Source: a virus
Virus record (IMG/VR): IMGVR_UViG_3300025010_001427
Span: 1-64,000 of that record
Reading direction: 5' to 3' (one strand)
Length of the DNA: 64,000 nucleotides
In this document: positions 42,012-51,263 of the stretch, in pieces
Numbering within the stretch: position 1 is the stretch's first letter
Layout: the number at the start of each line of letters is the position of its first letter
The notes under the pieces: generated by a model
Database searches by the model: none
The model's input: only the letters and a program-made list of their open reading frames with translations
Told to the model about the DNA's origin: nothing
Position numbers and translations under genes: made by a program

Positions 42012-43190
42012 CTAATAATTTAAATCTGTTATAGCTATTACGCTGGTATTACATCCGAAAATGTTTTTCCAATTATTTAGACCCCCGACTTGGATTGGAG
42101 ATGACTTATGTACATTTGTGTTGTCCCCAAGTTGCCCATCGGTATTAAAGCCCCAAGTCCAAATAGTGCCGTCCGTTTTTAAAGCTGTGGTATAACTATA
42201 TCCACAAGATACTTTTTTCCAATTACTAAGGGAGCCTACTTGTACTGGTGAAGAGTAGTTTGCTGTAAGCACAGAACCCAAACCCAGCTGTCCGTAGTTA
42301 TTAGCACCCCAAGTCCACAAGGTACCATCGGTTTTTATGGCTGCTGCATGATATTGCCCCGCCTCACAGCTAGCCCAGTCGGTCGAGGAGCCTATCTGTA
42401 CCGGTGATGATTTACCCACACTAGTAGCATCTCCAAGTTGGCCACCATTATTATAGCCCCAGGACCATAAGGTACCATCCAATTTTAAAGCAAGGGTATA
42501 TAATTGGCCACAAGAAACTTGCTTCCAATCAGTTAAACTCCCTACCTGAATTGGAGAGGATTTACTATCCAAAGTCCCATCCGCTAACTGGCCGTCTGTA
42601 TTACTTCCCCACATCCAGAGTGCGCCGCTCGAATTTATAGCTGCGCCATGCCCACCCCCACTGGCTATCGATATCCAATTAGTAAGCGCCCCTATCTGAA
42701 TTGGGGATGATTTAGAAATAGTTGTACCATCTGCAAGTTGTCCGACAGTATTAGATCCGCCGATAGACCATATGGTGCCATCAGTTTTTAAAGCTAACAT
42801 AAAAATATGCCCAGAAGCAACACTTGCCCAATCCGTAAGAGCCCCAATTTGTTGCGGAGATATGGATCTTGTGGTTGTACCATCACCCAACTGTCCGTAT
42901 ACATTGTTGCCCCAAGTCCACAAAGTGTTGTCATTCTTAGTGGCTATCATTTGCTGCCACCCACCAGCAATGTTTTTCCAATCTACCAAGGAACCGAGTT
43001 GTATTGGTGAAGATTTACCAATTAAAGTACTGTCACCTAATTGCCCACTAGCATTTTGTCCCCAAGTCCATATACTAGCCCTTTTTGAGGACGGTACTAA
43101 TTGTGGGTAAACACGTAACAAATAATCTTTTGTGACAAAGTTACCGCAGTCAGAACCATCTGCTCTTTTATAGTTGGTCGTTATTGTCAT
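42012..43190 (-). CDS. RCC1-repeat protein (virion adhesin candidate) 2
   Basis: 392 residues, GAGGTG before the ATG. Same RCC1 units as its neighbours (WTWGxNxxGQLGDxT / SSPIQxGxLTDW / ALKTDGTIW), about seven of them, with a short distinct N-terminus (TITTNYKRADGSD) that probably attaches it to another virion part. Some units carry substitutions such as WMWG or WSIGG. Confidence 0.85.
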   Translation of the reverse strand: MTITTNYKRADGSDCGNFVTKDYLLRVYPQLVPSSKRASIWTWGQNASGQLGDSTLIGKSSPIQLGSLVDWKNIAGGWQQMIATKNDNTLWTWGNNVYGQLGDGTTTRSISPQQIGALTDWASVASGHIFMLALKTDGTIWSIGGSNTVGQLADGTTISKSSPIQIGALTNWISIASGGGHGAAINSSGALWMWGSNTDGQLADGTLDSKSSPIQVGSLTDWKQVSCGQLYTLALKLDGTLWSWGYNNGGQLGDATSVGKSSPVQIGSSTDWASCEAGQYHAAAIKTDGTLWTWGANNYGQLGLGSVLTANYSSPVQVGSLSNWKKVSCGYSYTTALKTDGTIWTWGFNTDGQLGDNTNVHKSSPIQVGGLNNWKNIFGCNTSVIAITDLNY

Positions 43191-43205
43191 CTTTACACCT
43201 CGGTA

Positions 43206-43838
43206 TTATAGTAGTACATCAAGAGAATCATCTATTGCAGTAAGAGTATTTAAATCAACCGCGTTATTTATTGATGTAACTATGCCAGATTCCCATTCAA
43301 ATTGCGCTTGTATATGTGCTAATACAGCAGATACCAGAACTTGTAGATCTGCAAGAGATAATACAAGCCATGTATTACCAAACTTCCAATTAACACCAGC
43401 AACACCAAGTAGTAATGCCTGTGAGTACATATTGCGTGTCTCCCTATCAGTTGCAACTCCTATTTCTTGGTCTTGAAGTGTGATTTTTGTACCGCTAACC
43501 TCTTTCTGCCAACGAAGATTAGCCACTTTTGCTTTAAGTTCATTACGTACAGCTTCAATAGGTCTATCTACAACGGTGTAGCTGGCGATAGCCTTATCCG
43601 CTTGTATCGTCCAATTAGGCCCGGCTAGTTGCTGAATCCTGTGGTCATAATTTACAGCAGTAAATTCAACAGGAAGTATCTTTACAGTATCACTAACTGA
43701 GTATGCTGCTGAATCTTCCGTAATAGTTGGAAGTGTAAAATTTAAACCTAGCTCATCTGTTAAAACAGATTGAAACATATTCTGGTTCCACCAGGTAGGC
43801 CCTAATATCACTTTATTATTAGATACTAATACTTTCAT
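43206..43838 (-). CDS. tail-fibre-associated protein with DUF4376-like region
   Basis: 210 residues, TGGAGG before the ATG. The middle and C-terminal part (VRNELKAKVANLRWQKEVSGTKITLQDQEIGVATDRETRNMY, quoted here only by its ends VRNELK and ETRNMY) matches the helical DUF4376 pattern often seen in phage tail-fibre or assembly proteins. It lies between two RCC1 genes, supporting a structural or chaperone role. Confidence 0.6.
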   Translation of the reverse strand: MKVLVSNNKVILGPTWWNQNMFQSVLTDELGLNFTLPTITEDSAAYSVSDTVKILPVEFTAVNYDHRIQQLAGPNWTIQADKAIASYTVVDRPIEAVRNELKAKVANLRWQKEVSGTKITLQDQEIGVATDRETRNMYSQALLLGVAGVNWKFGNTWLVLSLADLQVLVSAVLAHIQAQFEWESGIVTSINNAVDLNTLTAIDDSLDVLL

Positions 43839-43851
43839 TTATATCCTCCAT

Positions 43852-44982
43852 TTAGTTTCCGTATGTAACAACAAGAGGTGTTGCTCCACCAGCCACCTGT
43901 TTCCAATTTGTTAATGAGCCTACTTGTATAGGAGAGGACTTATGTACAATTGTGCCATCTCCCAACTGGCCGTAGTTATTAGGGCCCCAAGACCACAAAG
44001 TGCCATCGGTCTTAGTAGCAAAAGAATTGGATGACCAAGCGGAGGTCTGTTTCCAATCAGTTAAACCCCCTACCTGAACAGGGGATGATTTATCAACAAT
44101 AGTACCGTCGCCTATTTGACCGTAGTAGTTTAACCCCCATCCCCAAAGAGTGCCATCTGTCTTAATGGCTAAAACGTGTAACCAACCAGCTGAAAGATTT
44201 TTCCAATCCGTGAGTGCTCCTATCTGTACCGGGGAGGATTTACGTGTAGTAGTACCATCTCCTAATACACCTACATAAGCATATCCCCAAGCCCACAAAG
44301 TACCATCGGTCTTTATGGCATGGGAAGATAAACTACTACAAGCAACCTCTTTCCAATCGGTTAAAGTTCCAATTTGTATAGGAGATGACTTTCCTACCAC
44401 AGTATCATCACCAAGCTGCCCATAAGTATTTCTACCCCAAGACCATAAAGTACCGTCGGTCTTTATAGCCAAAACGTGTGAATCGTATGTAATTACATCT
44501 TTCCAATCTGTTAAACTGCCTACTTGTATTGGAGATGATTTAGGGGCAATTGTTCCATCGCCCAACTGACCGTAGCTATTAGCACCCCAAGACCATAAGG
44601 TACCATCAGTTTTTATAGCTAGTGCATTTATAGAACCAACTTTTATAGACAACCAATCTGTTAAACTACCTACCTGTATCGGGGATGATTTAGGCGCAAT
44701 TGTTCCATCACCTAGCTGTCCGTTATTATTGTAGCCCCACATCCATAACGTACCGTCAGTTTTGATACCAGCAGAGACATTACCAATAGAACTTACTTGT
44801 TTCCAATTAGTAAGTGCCCCTATCTGAATTGGGGATGATTTAGAAATAGTGGAAGAATCACCCATTTGCCCAAAGTTATTGTAACCCCAAGAAAATAAAG
44901 TATGTCCTACAAATCTATCTATCAGCTCATAATCAGTGAAGAAGAGGTTGTCTAACTCACCTTCTAATGTTCTGAATCCCAT
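43852..44982 (-). CDS. RCC1-repeat protein (virion adhesin candidate) 3
   Basis: 376 residues, GGAGGATAAATAA before the ATG. A ~30-residue N-terminus (MGFRTLEGELDNLFF) is followed by about seven RCC1 units. Several units are almost identical at the protein and DNA level (DGTIAPKSSPIQVGSLTDW appears twice in succession), the pattern left by recent unit duplication or conversion. Confidence 0.85.
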   Translation of the reverse strand: MGFRTLEGELDNLFFTDYELIDRFVGHTLFSWGYNNFGQMGDSSTISKSSPIQIGALTNWKQVSSIGNVSAGIKTDGTLWMWGYNNNGQLGDGTIAPKSSPIQVGSLTDWLSIKVGSINALAIKTDGTLWSWGANSYGQLGDGTIAPKSSPIQVGSLTDWKDVITYDSHVLAIKTDGTLWSWGRNTYGQLGDDTVVGKSSPIQIGTLTDWKEVACSSLSSHAIKTDGTLWAWGYAYVGVLGDGTTTRKSSPVQIGALTDWKNLSAGWLHVLAIKTDGTLWGWGLNYYGQIGDGTIVDKSSPVQVGGLTDWKQTSAWSSNSFATKTDGTLWSWGPNNYGQLGDGTIVHKSSPIQVGSLTNWKQVAGGATPLVVTYGN

Positions 44983-45453
44983 TTATTTATCCTCCAATAT
45001 TTCTAGCCTCTCTCTAAGCTCTTTTATGGCCTCTACCAATATACCTATTGTAGCAATATAGTTGACAGCTTTCATGTTATGTTTATCGGTAACCACAAGC
45101 TCGGGCATTGTAATCTCCACCTCTTGTGCTATAAAACCATAAGATTTTTTACCGGTAGAGATCCAATCAAATGAACAGCCTTCTAAATTATTTAACATAT
45201 CTAAAGCACCATATATTGGCTGTATGTTTGTTTTTAGTCTTTCATCGGAAGATGTTACAAAACCTACGGAAATAAAATTACCTGTGTAAGGATTATAAGA
45301 TAATTTATTTGAAGACACCCCTGCGGCACTCATAGTACCGGATATTGTGCTCGTAAACATTGGATAATAAGCGGCATCAGTGGTAATGTCTGATACAGAT
45401 ATTTCTCCACCAGCTCCACCACCTGTACTTACGTAATCAGAATAATTTGACAT
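44983..45453 (-). CDS. tail-fibre protein with S74 intramolecular chaperone domain
   Basis: 156 residues, AAGGAGG before the ATG. The C-terminal ~90 residues begin SSDERLKTNI, with the Ser-Asp of the peptidase S74 self-cleavage site. They continue GFIAQEVE and VNYIATIGILVEAIKELRERLEILE, the trimerising coiled coil of the endosialidase-type chaperone. The ~65 residues before it are Gly/Ser-rich fibre-like. The domain normally assists fibre trimerisation and then cleaves itself off. Immediately follows the RCC1 gene in - strand opposite order. Confidence 0.83.
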   Translation of the reverse strand: MSNYSDYVSTGGGAGGEISVSDITTDAAYYPMFTSTISGTMSAAGVSSNKLSYNPYTGNFISVGFVTSSDERLKTNIQPIYGALDMLNNLEGCSFDWISTGKKSYGFIAQEVEITMPELVVTDKHNMKAVNYIATIGILVEAIKELRERLEILEDK

Positions 45454-45464
45454 TTACATCCTCC

Positions 45465-46217
45465 TTATTGTACTATACTTAGGATATTAGGTTTATCTCT
45501 TGTTACCTCAATCGTATGCTCAAAGTGAGCAGAGTATTTTCCTGAAGCGGTAGATATTGTCCAACCATTGGCTTCTCTAAACACCCTACAATCAGGGCCT
45601 TCTATAAGCATGGGCTCTATGGCTAATACCATACCTGCTTTTAATATAGCACCCTTATTTTTTTTACCATAGTTTGGTATTTGAGGTCTTTCATGCAAAT
45701 CTTTGCCCACAGCATGACCAACAAATTCGCGTACAACTGAATAACCATTGCTTTCGGCGTGTGTTTGTATGGCATTTGATATATCCCCTATACGATTACC
45801 GCTGACAGCTTTTTCAATACCTTTATATAAACATTCTTTGGTTGTATCTATTAGCTGTTGATTTTGCTTCGTTACATTTCCTATTGGCAGTGTAATAGCG
45901 GCGTCACCATAAAAATAATCTTTACATATACCAAAATCTATACTAAGTACATCACCATCACGTAATGTAGTATTAGAAGGAAAACCATGTACTACTTGAT
46001 TATTAATGGAAGCACATATCGCATACGGGTAACCTTTATAATTTTTAAAGCCTGCTATGGCTTTATGGGATACAGCTAACTCATTGGCTACTTGTTCTAA
46101 ATATTGAGTAGTTACACCAGGAACGGCTAAAACTTTCAAATTACTAAGAAAAGTAGCTACTATTTTACAGCTGGTTTTTATTTTTTCTATCTGTGAGGGT
46201 GTTTTTAATATCATCAT
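45465..46217 (-). CDS. map: methionine aminopeptidase, type I
   Basis: 250 residues. DVLSIDFGICKDYFYGDAAITL supplies the two metal-binding Asp, GHAVGKDLHERP the His, AIEPML a Glu and FEHTIEVT the last Glu, all five in family order, with no N-terminal extension. It removes initiator Met from nascent proteins. A phage copy is unusual; one attractive use is exposing the N-terminal Cys of the GATase-II at 16428 (inference). Its start overlaps a six-codon upstream frame. Confidence 0.88.
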   Translation of the reverse strand: MMILKTPSQIEKIKTSCKIVATFLSNLKVLAVPGVTTQYLEQVANELAVSHKAIAGFKNYKGYPYAICASINNQVVHGFPSNTTLRDGDVLSIDFGICKDYFYGDAAITLPIGNVTKQNQQLIDTTKECLYKGIEKAVSGNRIGDISNAIQTHAESNGYSVVREFVGHAVGKDLHERPQIPNYGKKNKGAILKAGMVLAIEPMLIEGPDCRVFREANGWTISTASGKYSAHFEHTIEVTRDKPNILSIVQ

Positions 46218-46234
46218 GATGAATAGCCAAGCAT
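46214..46234 (-). promoter_or_regulatory. six-codon upstream frame coupled to map
   Basis: The only good Shine-Dalgarno (AAGGAG) before map is spaced for an ATG at 46234 that encodes MLGYSS and stops in TGA overlapping the map start region (CATCATGATG). Reinitiation would couple map translation to this leader. It may instead be coincidence. Confidence 0.35.
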
Positions 46235-46273
46235 TAGTTATATCTCCTTAAATACATTTGAACTAAAATAGAA

Positions 46274-46302
46274 AATAAGGGCAACAAAATGTTGCCCTTA
46301 TT
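46274..46302 (-). terminator. intrinsic terminator after structural operon
   Basis: Read on the - strand: AATAAGGGCAAC, loop ATTTT, GTTGCCCTTATT followed by TTCTATTTT. It lies 21 bases after the stop of the 420-residue structural gene. Confidence 0.85.
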
Positions 46303-46323
46303 CATCGCTTATTCAATCATGTA

Positions 46324-47586
46324 TTACTCTATAATTCTCCAACCGTAAGTATCATTATAGTAAATTAACTCAAACGAAGCATCATCTACATCTATTATTA
46401 AATCCTGATCAAGCCCCATAATTAATTTACCATTCCTGCTAATTGTTACATTTACTGTACCACAATTACCGCCTCCATCAAAAATAGATACAGGTACACC
46501 AAACACTGGGTTTGGTGGCAATGAAATGGTATAGGCAGAAACTGCTTGGGTATTTACCACTATTCTATCATAAGGTAAAGCCGTATAGTTAGCTAGTTTT
46601 TCAACCCAAACTTTAAGACCGCCAGATGCGGCATAAGATGAATTCCATTCTATATTGACCCAATCATCTGTGTATGTATCAAAAGCAGGTGTAACTTGTA
46701 GTACGCCCGCGGCCACAGCAGCTGTGTAATAGTCTGCCGAGTTTTTAAATTTGACACCATTGTAGTACACTTCAAGATCGGCGGGTACAGTAGTAAAGTT
46801 ACCATCATACTCCCACACACCACCATTATAAACCATATCAGCACTAGCGTGCTGAATATTTGCAGCACCACTGATTGTAACTATTTTACCGACACTATCA
46901 ACTGTAACGTTAAGACCACCAGATGCTTGGAAAGTTAATGTATCCCCAGAGCTTGATGCTTCAGCGGTATTGACGCCATCAGTCATGTATAGAAAAGATT
47001 TACCACCACCAGAAACCGTGGTGTCAATCTTATCCGATAAAAATTCACCTGTGTATTTATAAATCTCGCCCCAAAGAGGGCCTGTGTAACCTAAACCAGT
47101 TGGATCAGCATCAAAGTAAACTGTACCAGCTGACGCATCGTACTCCCAGTTAAAAGCAGTCTCTGATGCTAAAATTTCAGAGGCATAATTAGGAGCTGTA
47201 CCAGCACCATTATCAGCAAACACGCGAAGTTTGTACTGAGTTTCCGCGTAACGCATCCACATATCTATACGGATAGCGCCTCTTGCTGAATGGCCTGTTT
47301 CAATACAGTCACTTTCGTAACCTATCCAAGCCTTATTACCATTTACAGTAGGATCTGCTGTAAGTTTTATTGTGTGTTTTTCAACTAAACCAGCTGTGAT
47401 GCCGCTAGCTACCAACGGACCGTAAGTAGCAACCACATCTATGGCTGGAATTTGATTAGCGAGTATCTGATGAGGGTTCTTTAAAGCAAATGATTCGTTA
47501 GACGCACCTTTGGCGGTTGACGTGAACCCTACATTACTCAGATGCTTGCTTTGAATACTTTCTCTATAAGTATCTGAAAAAGCCAT
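46324..47586 (-). CDS. phage structural (tail-fibre-like) protein
   Basis: 420 residues, AAAGGAG before the ATG. Beta-rich, Gly/Thr/Ala-rich composition with few cysteines. A SGGGKSFLYMTDGVNTAEASSSGDT-type segment resembles fibre or collar repeats, and the C-terminal third resembles a small beta-sandwich. No enzymatic motif. Position between the 663-residue structural gene and the adhesin genes supports a virion role; exact part unknown. Confidence 0.6.
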   Translation of the reverse strand: MAFSDTYRESIQSKHLSNVGFTSTAKGASNESFALKNPHQILANQIPAIDVVATYGPLVASGITAGLVEKHTIKLTADPTVNGNKAWIGYESDCIETGHSARGAIRIDMWMRYAETQYKLRVFADNGAGTAPNYASEILASETAFNWEYDASAGTVYFDADPTGLGYTGPLWGEIYKYTGEFLSDKIDTTVSGGGKSFLYMTDGVNTAEASSSGDTLTFQASGGLNVTVDSVGKIVTISGAANIQHASADMVYNGGVWEYDGNFTTVPADLEVYYNGVKFKNSADYYTAAVAAGVLQVTPAFDTYTDDWVNIEWNSSYAASGGLKVWVEKLANYTALPYDRIVVNTQAVSAYTISLPPNPVFGVPVSIFDGGGNCGTVNVTISRNGKLIMGLDQDLIIDVDDASFELIYYNDTYGWRIIE

Positions 47587-47598
47587 AATTAATCTCCT

Positions 47599-49590
47599 TT
47601 ATAATGTAGGATTAAAAGTAATCTGAGTCAATGCCGTAGGATTACCATTAGCAAATTTAATACGCATAACGATCCTATTACCAAAACTGGAAGAACTCGT
47701 GGTACCAAAGCTAAAGGCCACAGTACTTCCAGAAGAACCTGCACCTAAACAACCATTGCCGGCGTATGTCTGCTGATCAACAGCTAAATCCTGCCAAACT
47801 GCAGTATTTCCATTACCATAGTCAGAACAATTGGGTAGACGCAGATGAACTTCTACATCAGCTCCCTGGATTGTAGTCAATGCGTTAGACCAACCAGAGA
47901 ATGTAATTGTGCCTTGATTGAAAGCACCAGTAGCAATAAAAATTCTGTAATAATAACAATCACCAGATACCGCAGAGTAGTTAGGTCCGGCTGGCAAGAA
48001 TAGAGAATGGTTAATGGATGGATAGTCTAATGTACCATTATAAGTCTCTAAATGTCCACCGGCACTTCTATCTGTGGCTTCTACCCAAGCACTGTCTGTT
48101 GATGGAGTATCGCCCAAAGTGATGTCAGTAAAATCTTCTGTACCAACATAACGTTTGTCTTCATCATCAAAATACTCGATAGTGTTTGTACTTGTAACTC
48201 CGTAAGTATCTACTCTAAATGTGCCAGCAGCAGAACTAGCTGATGTGGCACTAGCAAATACATTCCAATAGGTGGCGGTAGCACGTGCATCTAAATCTCT
48301 AAAATTACCTGCTCCTACCGTTATTGAAGAGTTATAAGTACCTATTGTATCCGTTATAGCCAAAGGCTCCGTTAAACCCAAATTGGTAAGTGTGGGTGTC
48401 TGGTTTGCCGCATTAAATTCACTAAGATTAAGTCTAAGAGGACTTGAAACATATCCTCTATCAAATAAATCCTCAGTATCTGTAACACTGATATTAAATG
48501 TTGATCCGGTATTGTAATAGGGTACACCACTTAAATACTTATTTGATGGTGTATTTTCTGTTACTGTTGGTGCCGGGGCAGCTATGCCCTGGTCAGTAGT
48601 ATCAACCCAAAAACTGGCATAAGTATAAGAAGCCGACCCGCCGACGGTGTGTTGAATTACTATTTGTCCTACATAACCAACGGCTAGTGTGAGTGTCGCA
48701 CTCATACTGGCTATTTGATAGGGAGGCCAAAAACCAGCGTAGCCATCAACAGTAGTGTTCATACAACGTCTGTTTGTAAGGTTAATTATATTTGTACCGA
48801 CATTTGTAGCTGTGTGATTAGGATTCGATCCCACATCTGCTTCGGTTTCTTCTAAAACACAACCATCGGCCGCAAAAGCTGCAGCTAGATCCAATGTACC
48901 AACAATAGTGCCGTCTTTAACTACTTGAAGGGTACCAGTATCTGCTGGGTAAAAACCCCCTGCTATACTAATAACCATGGTATTATCGTCAGTAAATCTT
49001 ACTGTAGTTCCAGCTGTTACTGTGGCCGTATTATCAGTATACTCTTCACTAGGTGCACCACTACTAACTTTTGCCGTTTGATCTATATCATCTATGGTAA
49101 AAGTAGCTGTACCTGGTCTTATAGCATACTGTGAGGTTTCTCCAACATAATTAGGCCTCTTGGGAATTAAAAAAGCCATATTCCGAAGGTCTGTGTTAGG
49201 AGTGTCATTCCAATTATCTTCGCCAACAACCAAATTCATCATTCTACGAAGATAGTTCAAGTCATCCTCTAAATTTTCATGATTGTGTCTTCTACCGGAA
49301 ACACTGGCTACCGTAGCACTTGGGGTTGGGCTTACTGTGGCGTTGGTACCAGATACCGCAGTAATCTCATAAACACCGGCCGCATCGCCGGAGTCAATAA
49401 CCAAGTAGTTACCTACCTCATTTCCTGTAAAAGAAGATACATCCGCAATTGTAGGCGAACCTGATGTAACTGTAAAGGTGGCTGTAGCATAATCACGACC
49501 ACACTGCTCAGCGTACTGCTGAAGCATTGCATCATAAAATGTACGAGTACCTCTAATTTTGTCAAACTGTTCCATTAGGCTGCGTGACAT
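47599..49590 (-). CDS. large phage structural protein
   Basis: 663 residues, AAGGAG before the ATG. The N-terminus (SLMEQFDKIRGTRTFYDAMLQQYAEQCGRDYATAT) is a helical start followed by Ig/fibre-like beta domains rich in Thr, Ser, Ala and Asn, typical of tail-fibre or baseplate wedge proteins. No catalytic motif is visible. First gene after a 223-base gap, so it probably heads a late transcript ending at 46274. Confidence 0.6.
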   Translation of the reverse strand: MSRSLMEQFDKIRGTRTFYDAMLQQYAEQCGRDYATATFTVTSGSPTIADVSSFTGNEVGNYLVIDSGDAAGVYEITAVSGTNATVSPTPSATVASVSGRRHNHENLEDDLNYLRRMMNLVVGEDNWNDTPNTDLRNMAFLIPKRPNYVGETSQYAIRPGTATFTIDDIDQTAKVSSGAPSEEYTDNTATVTAGTTVRFTDDNTMVISIAGGFYPADTGTLQVVKDGTIVGTLDLAAAFAADGCVLEETEADVGSNPNHTATNVGTNIINLTNRRCMNTTVDGYAGFWPPYQIASMSATLTLAVGYVGQIVIQHTVGGSASYTYASFWVDTTDQGIAAPAPTVTENTPSNKYLSGVPYYNTGSTFNISVTDTEDLFDRGYVSSPLRLNLSEFNAANQTPTLTNLGLTEPLAITDTIGTYNSSITVGAGNFRDLDARATATYWNVFASATSASSAAGTFRVDTYGVTSTNTIEYFDDEDKRYVGTEDFTDITLGDTPSTDSAWVEATDRSAGGHLETYNGTLDYPSINHSLFLPAGPNYSAVSGDCYYYRIFIATGAFNQGTITFSGWSNALTTIQGADVEVHLRLPNCSDYGNGNTAVWQDLAVDQQTYAGNGCLGAGSSGSTVAFSFGTTSSSSFGNRIVMRIKFANGNPTALTQITFNPTL

Positions 49591-49813
49591 TATTAATCTC
49601 CTTATTAAATTATTAACGCGTTAAAAAACTAAAAACTTGTAACTAGAAAAACATTAACTCCATGACATCGTGCCCGGATGTCGATAAATAAAGATAAACC
49701 TAATATTAGTAGGAATATTAGACTTAACTTTATTACTCTATATATAGATAGGTTACTTAATTACTAATGCAATAAAAAACCCCACTTAATAATTAAATTA
49801 AGCAGGGTTTATG
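49591..49813 (-). other. 223-base leader region of the structural operon
   Basis: No gene. Contains two perfect small palindromic hairpins, GACATC/GATGTC (near 49662-49680) and CTAATATT/AATATTAG (near 49697-49718), an AACGCGTT palindrome, and at its upstream end the terminator of the nuclease gene. A late promoter is expected here but I could not recognise a consensus. Confidence 0.5.
49777..49810 (-). terminator. intrinsic terminator
   Basis: On the - strand AAACCCTGCTTAAT pairs with ATTAAGTGGGGTTT (imperfect), followed by TTTTATTG; the T-run continues the stem. It lies directly after the nuclease gene ending at 49814. Confidence 0.75.
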
Positions 49814-50212
49814 CTAAACTCTTGTGAGCACACAGCCGGTATCGTCTACTCTAAATGTTTCAAAATAAACCTTGCCTGCTTTTACTAAGTCCCTTACATT
49901 TTTTTGTGACTTACTTAGCTTAGATTTACCTGTTTTGATTTCAATAAAAACAATTTCATTATCGTTAATAAGTATACCATCTATCTCCCTCCCAATAAAA
50001 ATAAAATCTTCAGGGGCATATGGCCAAGCATCAGTAAAAGGGGCTAAGTTTTCTCCTATTTTGCCTAGACGCACCTCAGAACTTTTCTTTTGTCCCAATA
50101 GGATGTCGTATTTATTACGCCAATCTTTTACTTCTTTTTTGGCGTCTAAAAAATTTTTTAAGCTTACTATAATTACAAACACACAAACAATAATTGTTGC
50201 TAAATCTGGCAT
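49814..50212 (-). CDS. membrane-anchored Holliday-junction-resolvase-like endonuclease
   Basis: 132 residues; GAGGAG is inside the end of the previous gene. Residues 2-20 (LATIIVCVFVIIVSLKNFL) form a membrane anchor. The rest follows the Endonuc_Holl family: FIGREIDGILINDNEIVFIEIKTGKSKLSKSQKNV, in which Asp and the E-x-K of the PD-(D/E)xK core are present (shown here as DGILI and FIEIKTG). Such proteins are predicted nucleases tethered to the membrane. Confidence 0.75.
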   Translation of the reverse strand: MPDLATIIVCVFVIIVSLKNFLDAKKEVKDWRNKYDILLGQKKSSEVRLGKIGENLAPFTDAWPYAPEDFIFIGREIDGILINDNEIVFIEIKTGKSKLSKSQKNVRDLVKAGKVYFETFRVDDTGCVLTRV

Positions 50213-50213
50213 A

Positions 50214-50960
50214 TTAGTCTTTAATCTCCTCTATGGCTGAGGCGTAATCCACACGCTTTTGATAAACACCTTCAAGTTCTTTGGCCAGAGCGGCCCTTAT
50301 TTTCTTTAAGTTACCTAGTTTGGTGTTTACATCATCAAACTGTCCGTTATCAAGCAAACCATTTATGGTTTGTTCTAATACGGCGGCAGGATCAAAATTA
50401 CCAGATTGAACTAGGGACCTACTAGTGGCCTCTACTCTATCACATATAAGTAACACAGCAGCCTCTATTGACTTAGGTTTACTGCAAGGATATCTAAAAG
50501 AATCTGGATCAGCATCTTTACCTGCCCTTGAATAAAAATAAATAGCTATATCGTTACCATGATGTTGACTTATAACTTCTATAACACTTCTTGGAAATTT
50601 ATGGTCACCAAGCAGTATATTTACTGAGTCAGCAACATGCCTTGTTATAATCTGAGTACTTATCCATGAGTCTAAACTATCATGTGGATTTTCATTGTCT
50701 AATTGGTTTTCTGAAAACATGTTTGGATTAACACATTTACCAATATCATGATAAACAGCACACACCTTCATAAATTGAATATCAAGTCCTAATTCCGCAC
50801 TTACCGCTTCTGCCATAGAAGCCACTGATTGGCTATGTTTAAATGTGCCAGGGCACTTAGATTTAAACCATTTAGCCAAAGGGTAAGAAGAATCAAGTAA
50901 TTCAGCTAATTCTATTTCTTGTGTTGAGATAGCTGTATTATTACTACTCTCGTCGTTCAT
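50214..50960 (-). CDS. PgpH-like HD-domain phosphohydrolase
   Basis: 248 residues, AAGGAG before the ATG, no membrane segment. FKHSQSVASMAEAV, CAVYHDIGKCVNPNMFSENQ and NPHDSLDSWISTQIITRHVAD follow the HD domain of the 7TM-HD (PgpH) family that degrades cyclic di-AMP. The later ISQHHGND, YPCSKPKSIEAAVLLICDRVEA segments match too, with the HD metal ligands intact. Unlike PgpH the membrane part is missing, so it is a free cytoplasmic domain. It might hydrolyse host or defence cyclic dinucleotides (inference). Confidence 0.82.
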   Translation of the reverse strand: MNDESSNNTAISTQEIELAELLDSSYPLAKWFKSKCPGTFKHSQSVASMAEAVSAELGLDIQFMKVCAVYHDIGKCVNPNMFSENQLDNENPHDSLDSWISTQIITRHVADSVNILLGDHKFPRSVIEVISQHHGNDIAIYFYSRAGKDADPDSFRYPCSKPKSIEAAVLLICDRVEATSRSLVQSGNFDPAAVLEQTINGLLDNGQFDDVNTKLGNLKKIRAALAKELEGVYQKRVDYASAIEEIKD

Positions 50961-50962
50961 TA

Positions 50963-51253
50963 TTAAACTCCTTGAATATCATTACCAAAAAGTTGTTTTC
51001 TGGAAGCTACCTTAGATAAACGTAGTTTTTCTACATTATCAATTTTATTTTGTTGTATCGTACCGTCTCCAAAGGCCATACCCTCAGGGTCATCTCGGTA
51101 ATCCCAAATACCTCCTAAGCATTCTTCACCTGTTTCATCATCAATCATAATCTCCAAGGCCAAACCCAAAGGATGAAAAAATAATCTATTGGCTTCCTGT
51201 AAAAAGCCAAATTCTCTAAATTCTTTTATGTCCATCCTATTAATAGTAGTCAT
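50963..51253 (-). CDS. hypothetical conserved phage protein
   Basis: 96 residues, AAGGAGATAAAA before the ATG. The sequence FREFGFLQEANRLFFHPLGLALEI and GGIWDYRDDPEGM is like a small protein I have seen described only as hypothetical in phages. No motif; function unknown. Confidence 0.55.
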   Translation of the reverse strand: MTTINRMDIKEFREFGFLQEANRLFFHPLGLALEIMIDDETGEECLGGIWDYRDDPEGMAFGDGTIQQNKIDNVEKLRLSKVASRKQLFGNDIQGV

Positions 51254-51263
51254 TTTTATCTCC

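Noticed and set aside
40858-44982. CRISPR or DNA tandem-repeat array
   Set aside because: The repeating DNA is in frame and encodes RCC1 units; there are no spacers or uniform repeats.
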